Origin: an uncultured delta proteobacterium
GTDB taxonomy: Bacteria > Desulfobacterota > WTBG01 > CAIYCZ01
DNA length: 8,956 nt
NCBI GenBank assembly: GCA_903924805.1
Contig: CAIYCZ010000307.1
Coordinates: forward strand, 1-8,956
Direction: 5' to 3'
Below, piece after piece: positions 1 through 5,465 of this stretch (position 1 is the first letter of the stretch; each line of letters starts with the position of its first letter). The position numbers and the translations under genes are program-made. Under the pieces are notes generated by a model. It saw only the letters and a program-made list of their open reading frames with translations. It was not told the origin of the DNA and ran no database searches.

Positions 1-83
1 CATTGACTATTTTGAACAAGGTGGCAAGGGGCACAATGCGCAGGCCGTCGCTGCCTTGTTGATCAGGAAAGTCGCGGGCATAT

Positions 84-638
84 TTGCTTGAGGGGTTGAT
101 CCGGCCTGAATTTGCAGCCGCCGAGGCCGATATTCCGCTGGACCAGCGTTTTGAAATTGGAAATGATCTTGACCCCTTGATCCAAATGCAGCAGTTGGAT
201 CTTCATACGTATCTTGTTGACGACAATTTGCGGAAGGTCGATGCCATGAGCATGGCTTGCAGCATTGAGGTGCGCGTGCCGCTTCTGGATCACCGGCTTG
301 TTGAGTTCAGCTTTTCACTTCCTCTTGAGTACCGTTGCACGGCATCCCGGGGCAAGATCGTTCTACGCGAATCACTTCGACGCCATCTACCCTCACGCAT
401 TCTGAAACGTAATAAAATCGGTTTCAAGGTGCCGTTGAGAATATGGACCAAGCACGGTAGGATGAAATACATTTTTGATATGCTCCAGCAGAGGGAACAA
501 CCGGTCTGGAGAATCGTGCAGCGCGAGACTGCGTTGTTATGGCTTAACCAAAGGCAACAGGGGCGATACCCGGAGATGAGAAAGATATGGAATCTGATCG
601 TGCTCAACACCTGGTTGCAGCAAAGCCCAGTGCATTAG
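84..638 (+). CDS. Asparagine synthetase-like (AsnB family) C-terminal fragment, frame interrupted at left end
   Basis: This encodes the C-terminal part of a glutamine-hydrolysing asparagine synthetase-type protein. That family amidates aspartate or, in many polysaccharide loci, an unknown carboxylate. Counting from the TTG at 84, residues 45-70 carry the family block DDNLRKVDAMSMA followed by SIEVRVPLLDH, and residues 111-121 carry KIGFKVPLRIW, both typical of the synthetase domain. The N-terminal amidotransferase domain and the ATP-binding SGGxDS loop would lie left of the window. The frame has an in-frame TGA at 60-62, and no ATG lies between it and the conserved part. A different frame is open from base 2 to a TGA at 89-91. 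The gene is therefore disrupted by a nonsense or frameshift change, or carries a sequencing error. A separate protein starting at TTG 84 would lack the catalytic ATP site. Base composition looks more G+C-rich than the other genes here. Family assignment is firm; integrity is doubtful. Confidence 0.8.
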   Translation: MLEGLIRPEFAAAEADIPLDQRFEIGNDLDPLIQMQQLDLHTYLVDDNLRKVDAMSMACSIEVRVPLLDHRLVEFSFSLPLEYRCTASRGKIVLRESLRRHLPSRILKRNKIGFKVPLRIWTKHGRMKYIFDMLQQREQPVWRIVQRETALLWLNQRQQGRYPEMRKIWNLIVLNTWLQQSPVH

Positions 639-939
639 CAGTTCTTTGAAAATAATGCCCCGACACGATTCAAACGATTTCTTTACTGGAGCTTTTATAA
701 AAATAATTGATGCCGGTCACAATTATGTGTTAAACTTTTATTACGCATAGTCTGCACAGTCCTTGTAGTTTCCCGTACCATCTGTCTTAAAGTTTTTGGG
801 TGTGATTTTTTAAACATAGAGGTTCCCCTCACAGAAAGGAGGAGATAACACGTATCCACCCAGGAATTGTTTATCTATGGACAGAAGATTCGGGACTGAT
901 ACCCCAAAAAACAACCAATTATTAACAGGAGGATGCATT
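639..939. other. Intergenic stretch and presumed leader of the Spy-like gene
   Basis: No gene is supported here. The right half looks structured. GTTTTTGGG (792-800) can pair with CCCAAAAAAC (903-912) with one bulged A. Inside it, GTATC (852-856) can pair with GATAC (898-902), and TCCA (855-858) competes with that by pairing with TGGA (878-881). A perfect Shine-Dalgarno-like AAAGGAGG (836-843) has no start codon at a usable distance. A weak promoter candidate is TTGATG (707-712) with a poor -10 near 730-736. I do not recognise a known riboswitch. The functional ribosome binding site of the downstream gene is at 927-932. Confidence 0.35.
927..932 (+). promoter_or_regulatory. Ribosome binding site that fixes the start of the Spy-like gene
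   Basis: AGGAGG lies 7 nt before the ATG at 940. The same frame stays open back to an ATG at 877, but that codon has no comparable site. Starting at 940 also places a standard signal peptide at the N-terminus, so 940 is preferred. Confidence 0.85.
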
Positions 940-1794
940 ATGATCAGAAAGACATCAACGCTCTTTGTAATTTCCCTGGTTGCTGCCATAGCACTGTGTC
1001 TACCCGCTCTCACGTATGCGCTGACAGGAGGTAATGCGGAGCAGAATGGTTCACAATGTCCCATGAATCAGTTTTTCTATAAGTTCTTCAACATTACCCC
1101 AGAACAGCAGGCAGCATTAGAAAAAGTGAGGCAGGATACCGATGCGCAAATAAAACCATACATGGATCAAATCAAACCACTGGAAGATCAACTGCAGGCA
1201 ACACTCCTGGCTGAAAACATCGATACTGCCAAGGCGACAGAGTTGTTCAACGGGATTACTGATATTGAAGCGCAGATTAATCCCATTGAGGGCAATGCAC
1301 AAGTAGCGGCAGCCCAGATTCTTACCTCTGAGCAGCGGGCAGATATCCAGGGGGTGATGACCGATATTACCAGTTTCATTAAATACATTCTGCAATATCC
1401 TGACCTTAACAAGCTGAGAAATAAATACGGTGATCGCTTGCTAAAAGCTATGCTCGACACTCGACTCAAGTTTCTGAACCTGACAGATGAACAAAAAACC
1501 GCCTTAATTAATCTGAGGAATAAAACCCTCGATGCAATCAAGCCAATTGCAGAGCAAATCGGGCCACTGCATGAGGAGCTTGCCACAACCCTGCTGGCTG
1601 CAACTATAGATACGAACAAGGCTTCTGATCTGATTAACCAGATGGTTCAACCAACATCAGAGATTGCTACGATCGGGTTCAATGCACAAGTAGCGGCAGC
1701 CCAGATTCTGACACCTGAACAGAGGCAGATTTTACTGGAAAAATTGAAGCAAATGGAAAATACGGAAAACGGCTGGGGCGAGGATAGGATCTAA
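940..1794 (+). CDS. Secreted Spy/CpxP-like protein with two tandem LTxxQ-type repeats
   Basis: A 284-residue protein probably exported to the periplasm. Residues 1-27 form a Sec signal peptide (MIRKT, a hydrophobic core, then a TYA cleavage site). The mature part contains two homologous units, roughly 51-139 and 180-270. Each starts with an ITPEQQ or LTDEQK motif, continues through IKPxxxQIxPL and TxLLAxxIDTxKA, and ends with NAQVAAAQILT followed by SEQR or PEQR. Such LTxxQ helices characterise Spy/CpxP-family periplasmic proteins, which act as ATP-independent chaperones or envelope-stress and metal sensors. Spy itself is about 140 residues in its mature form, so this is a doubled version. 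The only cysteines are C20 in the signal peptide and C40 near the mature N-terminus. Start choice follows from AGGAGG and the signal peptide. It appears to be a single-gene unit. A metal-resistance role is possible but not shown by the context. Confidence 0.8.
   Translation: MIRKTSTLFVISLVAAIALCLPALTYALTGGNAEQNGSQCPMNQFFYKFFNITPEQQAALEKVRQDTDAQIKPYMDQIKPLEDQLQATLLAENIDTAKATELFNGITDIEAQINPIEGNAQVAAAQILTSEQRADIQGVMTDITSFIKYILQYPDLNKLRNKYGDRLLKAMLDTRLKFLNLTDEQKTALINLRNKTLDAIKPIAEQIGPLHEELATTLLAATIDTNKASDLINQMVQPTSEIATIGFNAQVAAAQILTPEQRQILLEKLKQMENTENGWGEDRI
1293..1322 (+). repeat. 30-bp perfect direct repeat, copy 1 (within Spy-like gene)
   Basis: This 30-base block begins CAATGCACAAG and ends CCCAGATTCT. 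It is identical to 1680-1709, 387 bases (129 codons) downstream and in the same frame, and encodes the NAQVAAAQIL segment of the first protein repeat. The DNA around both copies has diverged clearly more, so the identity stands out. Confidence 0.9.
1680..1709 (+). repeat. 30-bp perfect direct repeat, copy 2 (within Spy-like gene)
   Basis: Second copy of the block at 1293-1322, encoding the same NAQVAAAQIL segment in the second repeat unit of the protein. Recombination between the copies would remove exactly 129 codons and leave a single-unit protein in frame. Confidence 0.9.
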
Positions 1795-1940
1795 TCCTTA
1801 GAATTTTATTTTTGCCTGAGAAGCCACAGCCCATTAAAAAAACTGACTATCTTCAAAACACTCCCCTCCCAACAGACCGCTTTGGAGATATGCAGGTTTT
1901 GGATGTGTTGAGAAACTACATAGCCGGTAATCACGGGGAA

Positions 1941-1975
1941 GTTTTGAGTACACGCTTTAGGAGTGTACTCAAAAC
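1941..1975. repeat. 13-bp perfect inverted repeat (hairpin), possible dispersed repeat unit
   Basis: GTTTTGAGTACAC (1941-1953) is followed by a 9-nt spacer and GTGTACTCAAAAC (1963-1975), a perfect 13-bp stem. After a bulge of two A, GGG (1936-1938) can pair with CCC (1976-1978) to lengthen it. No T-tract follows in either direction, so it is not a standard terminator. It could be a REP/MITE-like dispersed element or an RNA processing or stability structure. Confidence 0.8.
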
Positions 1976-2140
1976 CCCGGCTTACCACTGACACCCGCAA
2001 GCAGCCATCCACCCGGCCAGAGCACCTTCAGTTAACGCAAGTCTATCCTGGCATTGTAGGGGAATTTTGTGCGGTAAGCGACAAGAAAAGGGGACTAAGA
2101 AAAGAAAGAAAAGGGGGGAAATCACACTACACACCAGACA

Positions 2141-2167
2141 CAGGGTCAGCAATGGCCCTGCTTTTTT
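2141..2167 (+). terminator. Rho-independent terminator (+ strand)
   Basis: CAGGGTC (2141-2147) pairs with GGCCCTG (2154-2160) around a 6-nt loop AGCAAT, including one G-T wobble. A C and six T (2162-2167) follow. The other strand has no T-tract, so it works only for rightward transcripts. It lies about 350 nt after the stop of the Spy-like gene, which implies a long 3' region or a separate small transcript. Confidence 0.65.
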
Positions 2168-2362
2168 CAATATATTGTGGTTGTTATTTTTTGTCAAAAT
2201 TACGAACTACTGCTATAAGCGCATAAACCCCTTTTGTTCAAGCCATTGAAACTTTATTAAGAAGTCATCACTATTGTCAGCTTGCATTCAAACTACACCC
2301 CTCACTGTTGTCATATTCAATCTCAGTTATTAAATCTTTAAATAAAATCAGAAGGAATCGGT

Positions 2363-2382
2363 GCCGGGTCTTCTCCACCGGC
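2363..2382 (-). terminator. Weak hairpin after the rubredoxin-like gene, possible terminator
   Basis: GCCGG and CCGGC arms enclose a 10-nt loop just beyond the stop of the leftward rubredoxin-like gene. Only a loose T-rich stretch follows on the minus strand, so termination here is uncertain. Confidence 0.3.
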
Positions 2383-2386
2383 CTGC

Positions 2387-2500
2387 TTATGCCTTAACCA
2401 GCTCAAACTTGTCTTTTGGCGCACCGCAGATCGGGCACACCTCCGGCGGATTGTCCCCCTCGTGAATATAAACGCATATGGTGCATCGCCACTTTTTCAT
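2387..2500 (-). CDS. Small rubredoxin-like protein (rubrerythrin-type FeCys4 domain)
   Basis: A 37-residue protein consisting only of a rubredoxin-like iron site, a one-electron carrier. It starts MKKWRCTICVYIHEG and ends with APKDKFELVKA. The four iron ligands are C6, C9, C22 and C25 (CX2C, 12 residues, CX2C). This short spacing matches the C-terminal domain of rubrerythrins and small stand-alone relatives, not classical rubredoxin of about 52 residues. The glycine that usually follows the second cysteine (CxxCGY) is valine here (CTICVY), which is unusual next to the iron site. The ATG is supported by AAGGGAG (2506-2512) 5 nt upstream. It is the last gene of the leftward redox set. The upstream enzyme ends in a domain typical of rubredoxin reductases, so this protein is its likely partner, by inference. 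Confidence 0.85.
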   Translation of the reverse strand: MKKWRCTICVYIHEGDNPPEVCPICGAPKDKFELVKA

Positions 2501-2561
2501 AGGTGCTCCCTTCTTTTACTCACGTATTGTCAAAACATAACCACAGCGCCCACTGAGGATT

Positions 2562-2590
2562 ATTATAATTTGTTTAGAGAACACAGAAAA
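2562..2590 (-). promoter_or_regulatory. Possible separate promoter for the rubredoxin-like gene
   Basis: On the minus strand a perfect TATAAT (2562-2567) lies about 60 nt before the rubredoxin start, with a poor -35 match TTTTCT (2585-2590) at 17-nt spacing. The 129-nt gap from the nitroreductase gene is the longest inside this set, which makes extra initiation plausible. Evidence is weak. Confidence 0.3.
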
Positions 2591-2629
2591 AACCTTTGAT
2601 CCCTGTGGTTTTCTGGAAACCGTGACTTC

Positions 2630-3370
2630 TTAATCACACCTTCCCACCACACCCATATAGACTGCTGTTTCTTTAACACCATCTACACCAATTATCTCAT
2701 TAACTTCATCATCAAAGAATGCTCCGATGGTGCAGCAACCAAGATTCAGAGCTACGGCAGCCAGATAGAGGTTCTCGCCTATATGCCCGGCATCCATATA
2801 TATATAGCGGTATGCCCGCTCGCCATATTTCCATTTAGAGCGAGCAATGACGGCGGTCCAGATGAACACTGCCGCTCCCTCTATAATCATTATTTGTCCG
2901 AGGGCAGCTCTGCACAGCGCAGATGCTGCATGCTCCTTACCCAGCAGTTCCATGCTGTTTCTCAACACGTTGAAATGATACAGCCCGGGGGATAGTGTCT
3001 CCACCCTGTTCACTATCAGATAGCTCTCAATGGGATAGAGGGCACCTGCTGACGGAGCTGCTCTTAAGAGATATCCTCCTGTTTGTGCTGTTACCCCCTG
3101 GGTGGCAAACAGGAGCTGTGACAATTCATTGAGTGTCAGAGGCGAATTATTAAAGCCCCGTTGCGAGCGTCTTTCAAATAGTGCCTGCCATAACCCCATG
3201 CCTCCCTCATGCTGCGGAGGGCTGAGTTTAATTACACGCCTGGCATCAGGGTATTCTTTAAATGGTTCTGGCATACGGTCCCGGTCAAGGTAATCCCTTC
3301 CGATGCTCTCACGGGAGTATTTCGTTTCCCTCTGATACCTGTCACCACTATCTCTGGTGTGTTCCGCCAT
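2630..3370 (-). CDS. SagB/ThcOx-type nitroreductase-family flavoprotein
   Basis: A 246-residue FMN-dependent oxidoreductase of the nitroreductase superfamily, SagB-type branch. In thiazole/oxazole-modified peptide pathways SagB oxidises azolines to azoles; many stand-alone members have no known substrate. Visible features are a charged N-terminal segment containing YQRETKYSR (12-20) as in SagB-type proteins, RRSQRGF (67-73) for FMN phosphate contact, RAAPSAGALYPIE (103-115), GERAYRYIYMDAGHIGENL (183-201), and CCTIGAFFDDEVNEIIG (212-228). Length fits a complete single domain. It starts 15 nt after the FAD oxidoreductase stop, so the two are almost certainly co-transcribed. The ribosome binding site is weak, so translational coupling is possible. 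No SagC, SagD/YcaO cyclodehydratase or precursor peptide is seen nearby, so a peptide-modifying role is not supported within this window. A small-molecule quinone, nitro or azoline substrate is open. Confidence 0.85.
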   Translation of the reverse strand: MAEHTRDSGDRYQRETKYSRESIGRDYLDRDRMPEPFKEYPDARRVIKLSPPQHEGGMGLWQALFERRSQRGFNNSPLTLNELSQLLFATQGVTAQTGGYLLRAAPSAGALYPIESYLIVNRVETLSPGLYHFNVLRNSMELLGKEHAASALCRAALGQIMIIEGAAVFIWTAVIARSKWKYGERAYRYIYMDAGHIGENLYLAAVALNLGCCTIGAFFDDEVNEIIGVDGVKETAVYMGVVGRCD

Positions 3371-3385
3371 TGCCTGTATAACAGC

Positions 3386-4591
3386 CTATTTAAAACGGTT
3401 AAAATCAAAATGTATATCAGCAAGGTCCTTTTTCAGAGAAGCTATATCCCTCTTAGCCTTGATTGCGCTCTGTATCTGTTCGCTTCCCCTAATATCACCA
3501 AACAGAATGGCGCCGATCATGATGTTATCCAGCACGACAAGCTTCCGATACATCTGTGCAGCATCATCCTGTATAATAATAGATTCCATTTTTCCATCAG
3601 CGTCAATCTCACCTGCTGCAACAAGATCAATACCTACTACCTTGAGGGTGTTTGACAATACCGTACCGTCATATTTCATCTCTTTTCCCGCCATACAACA
3701 GCCGGCAACCCTTCCCTGCTCCATTGATGCTGGCCATATTCCATAAAAACGCCCCCGGTGCTCGATGAGGTCTCCGGCCGCATACATATCATCAAGTCCT
3801 GTCTTCATGGTATCGTCCACCTTGACCCCCTTATCGATTTCAAGCCCCAGCGATCTTGCCAGTGTTACCTCCGGCCGCACACCGGCAGAAACAAGCACCA
3901 TATCAGTTGGTATCTTTTCCCCGCCCTCCAGGCAGACAACAAAACCACCTTTTTCCTGAATTATTTCCCGGGTCCTGGCACCGAGATAAAATTTAAATCC
4001 CATCTGCTCCATCTGCTTCTGGAGCAGAGCAGCCCCCGGGCCATCCATCTGCCGCGGCAGCAGCCGGGTAAAAAACTCCACTACAGACACTTCGATACCC
4101 AGTTTTCTCAAACTATTTCCTGCTTCAAGACCCAACAGGCCGCCGCCAATCAGCACCAGCTTTTTGGATTTTTGTGCCCGCTCTTTTATTTTATTTGCAT
4201 CTTCAATGGTGCGCAGAGCAAAGATGCCGTCAGCCGGAACACCTTTTATGGGCGGGATAAAAGAGTACCCACCGGTTGCCAGCAAAAGCTTATCATAGGC
4301 GTACATCTGACCATTTCCTGTGGTAACGGTCTTCTGTACAGCATCAACAGCTGTAATCTCAGTTCCCAGATGAATTTCAATAGTGTTCTGGTTATACCAT
4401 TGTTCGTTGTGTATTGTTATATTCTGCACCTGCTTCTCTCCGGACAGATATTCGGGCAGCGCAGGAACATAATAAAAGTAATACGTCTCCCTTGCAAACA
4501 GTAGTATTTTCCCGGTTCTGTCGATTTTCCGGATGTTTTCCGCAGCCGTGTTTGCAGCAATTCCATTACCGATAATAATATAGGTTGTCAT
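3386..4591 (-). CDS. NAD(P)H/FAD-dependent oxidoreductase, NADH:rubredoxin reductase-like
   Basis: A 401-residue flavoprotein that probably moves electrons from NAD(P)H through FAD to a small iron protein. The N-terminal FAD fold has GNGIAA (8-13). ATGG (105-108) is the usual second FAD motif. The nucleotide-binding fold has IGGGLLGLE (148-156) followed by acidic E172 after the second strand, which favours NADH by the usual rule. YAAGDL (270-275) is the C-terminal FAD motif. The last ~100 residues (NTLKVVGIDL, then YRKLVVLDN, then GAILFGDIRG) match the C-terminal domain of rubredoxin and nitrite-reductase-type NAD reductases. The frame is open to an ATG at 4609, but AAAGGGGG lies 5 nt before the ATG at 4591, so that start was chosen. 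It follows the iron-sulfur flavoprotein gene by 46 nt. The nearby rubredoxin-like gene is a fitting acceptor. A NirB-like assignment is less likely, since the siroheme part is absent. Confidence 0.87.
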   Translation of the reverse strand: MTTYIIIGNGIAANTAAENIRKIDRTGKILLFARETYYFYYVPALPEYLSGEKQVQNITIHNEQWYNQNTIEIHLGTEITAVDAVQKTVTTGNGQMYAYDKLLLATGGYSFIPPIKGVPADGIFALRTIEDANKIKERAQKSKKLVLIGGGLLGLEAGNSLRKLGIEVSVVEFFTRLLPRQMDGPGAALLQKQMEQMGFKFYLGARTREIIQEKGGFVVCLEGGEKIPTDMVLVSAGVRPEVTLARSLGLEIDKGVKVDDTMKTGLDDMYAAGDLIEHRGRFYGIWPASMEQGRVAGCCMAGKEMKYDGTVLSNTLKVVGIDLVAAGEIDADGKMESIIIQDDAAQMYRKLVVLDNIMIGAILFGDIRGSEQIQSAIKAKRDIASLKKDLADIHFDFNRFK

Positions 4592-4596
4592 ACGTA

Positions 4597-4604
4597 CCCC
4601 CTTT
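4597..4604 (-). promoter_or_regulatory. Ribosome binding site deciding the oxidoreductase start
   Basis: On the minus strand AAAGGGGG lies 5 nt before the ATG at 4591. The in-frame ATG at 4609 would put this site inside the coding sequence and has no comparable site of its own, so the shorter form is preferred. Confidence 0.75.
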
Positions 4605-4637
4605 GGCATAAATCAATGTTTAAACTATAACCTGCCA

Positions 4638-5213
4638 TCACCCCTTAACTGCTGTCATCCCCAACTCATATGCCTCCTTCAGTGCTTCGGGATGATTTAA
4701 TATGGCCGCCTTTGCATCAATCTGCCGGTACAGAAGAGAGTGTGCAAATTCCATGTCGAGGGCGTCATAAAAATACTTCATGGTGAGCATTACGCAATCA
4801 AAAACTTTCTGCCCTTTTGTTCCCCCCACGCTGAGCAGATAGCCCTTACCCCTGCAACCTCTTTCCCTGCTGAGCGGCTTTTTTAATAAATACTTTCCCG
4901 TCCAGAAGCACTGGCACCGGTCAATCATGGCCTTTGTAGCTGCGTTCACAGAGTAGAAAAATACCGGGGCGGCAAGACAGATGATCGGGGACTGCCTGAG
5001 ATACAGGTAAATCTGGTCCATATCGTCTTTTAATATGCACGATCCGGTATCATTACATCCGCCACATTCAATGCATGGTGAAAAGTGATAGTTTCTGAGA
5101 GCGAGTTCGGCAACCTCTGCTCCCGCTGCCCGTGCCCCGCGGACAAATTCCGCCAAAAGCAAATCTGTATTGCCCCCTTCTCTCGGGCTGCCATAAATAG
5201 CTGTAATGTTCAT
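4638..5213 (-). CDS. Isf-type iron-sulfur flavoprotein (NADPH-dependent FMN reductase fold)
   Basis: A 191-residue flavodoxin-fold protein. GSPREGGNTD (8-17) is the FMN phosphate loop. A compact cysteine motif C47-X2-C50-X2-C53-X5-C59 is the 4Fe-4S site typical of archaeal and bacterial iron-sulfur flavoproteins (Isf), followed by KDDM. APVFFYSVNAATKAMIDR (82-99) is the conserved second flavin-contact region. Isf proteins are cytoplasmic electron carriers of anaerobes, linked to ferredoxin oxidation and to reduction of oxygen species or quinones. Extra cysteines occur at 79, 100, 102, 119 and 139. It is the first gene of the leftward redox set, with AAGGA close before the ATG and a good promoter candidate at 5255-5283. 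Its exact electron donor and acceptor cannot be read from sequence. Confidence 0.85.
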   Translation of the reverse strand: MNITAIYGSPREGGNTDLLLAEFVRGARAAGAEVAELALRNYHFSPCIECGGCNDTGSCILKDDMDQIYLYLRQSPIICLAAPVFFYSVNAATKAMIDRCQCFWTGKYLLKKPLSRERGCRGKGYLLSVGGTKGQKVFDCVMLTMKYFYDALDMEFAHSLLYRQIDAKAAILNHPEALKEAYELGMTAVKG

Positions 5214-5254
5214 GGTAATCCTTAATACAGTAATCCTATCTTTCGTTAGTTCTA

Positions 5255-5283
5255 ATAATATAATATGCGGTACGATTTATCAA
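5255..5283 (-). promoter_or_regulatory. Sigma-70-type promoter for the leftward redox operon
   Basis: On the minus strand TTGATA (5278-5283) is separated by 17 nt from TATTAT (5255-5260), each a 5-of-6 match to consensus. It lies about 40 nt before the flavoprotein ATG. A small inverted repeat TCCGT-TT-ACGGA (5289-5300) sits just upstream of the -35, where an activator could bind. Confidence 0.5.
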
Positions 5284-5330
5284 CAGTATCCGTTTACGGA
5301 GCTCTTAGTGCGTGGCTGCCAAGCGTAATA

Positions 5331-5351
5331 GTACTATGTATATCATAGTGC
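5331..5351. promoter_or_regulatory. Hyphenated palindrome in the divergent region, possible operator
   Basis: ACTATG (5333-5338) and CATAGT (5344-5349) form a perfect 6-bp inverted repeat around TATAT. A wobble pair and a further G-C pair on the outside extend it over 21 bp. It lies between the two divergent promoter candidates, about 40 nt upstream of the rightward -35. The size and symmetry suit a dimeric regulator. No regulator gene is in the window. Confidence 0.4.
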
Positions 5352-5388
5352 ATAAATCTTTTGCCATCATTTGTGATTAATATTTTAA

Positions 5389-5418
5389 TTGACAGCGCTG
5401 TTTATTTTTATTAATAAT
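5389..5418 (+). promoter_or_regulatory. Promoter for the ATC-hydrolase-like gene
   Basis: A perfect -35 TTGACA (5389-5394) is followed after 18 nt by AATAAT (5413-5418), 5 of 6 bases of consensus, in a very A+T-rich segment. The ATG of the downstream gene follows about 48 nt later. Confidence 0.5.
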
Positions 5419-5465
5419 ATTCCAGAATATAACTATTATTATTTTCTTAATCTCGGGAGGATAGC

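Larger units (their letters stand above)
1795..2386. other. Long non-coding stretch with a hairpin, a purine-rich tract and a terminator
   Basis: No convincing gene is present. Short open frames exist on both strands (for example 1963-2226 on + and 1806-2012 on -), but they lack ribosome binding sites, recognisable motifs and gene-like composition. Recognisable elements are a long hairpin at 1941-1975, a purine-rich tract at about 2079-2120 in which GAAAAGGGG occurs twice, and an intrinsic terminator for + transcription at 2141-2167. The stretch could be a long 3' untranslated region of the Spy-like gene, a small-RNA locus, or a degenerate mobile repeat. Nothing notable was seen between 2170 and 2360. 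Confidence 0.4.

Noticed and set aside
717..732. TCACAATTATGTGTTA as a possible CRP/FNR-type site
   Set aside because: The half-sites are in the wrong order and spacing for CRP (TGTGA-N6-TCACA) and do not match FNR. The symmetry is only four bases per arm.
819..830. AGAGGTTC resembling the start of a preQ1-I riboswitch, with an A-rich run further downstream
   Set aside because: The required short hairpin and the nearby A-rich tail with the correct spacing are missing. The A-run is about 80 nt away.
1806..2012. 68-codon open frame on the minus strand
   Set aside because: No ribosome binding site or recognisable domain, and it reads through the palindrome. Composition looks like chance.
1963..2226. 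87-codon open frame on the + strand in the non-coding stretch
   Set aside because: It begins inside the hairpin arm, has no ribosome binding site, runs through the intrinsic terminator and shows no recognisable motif.
2528..2533. TTGACA on the minus strand ahead of the rubredoxin-like gene as a -35 box
   Set aside because: The position of the matching -10 falls on the ribosome binding site (GGGAGC), so no promoter fits.
2630..3370. Idea that the SagB-type gene marks a thiazole/oxazole-modified peptide cluster
   Set aside because: No YcaO cyclodehydratase, no E1-like partner and no precursor peptide can be found in the flanking sequence available.
3758..4504. 248-codon open frame on the + strand
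   Set aside because: It lies antisense to the clearly assigned FAD oxidoreductase gene, whose motifs are intact, so it is a shadow frame.
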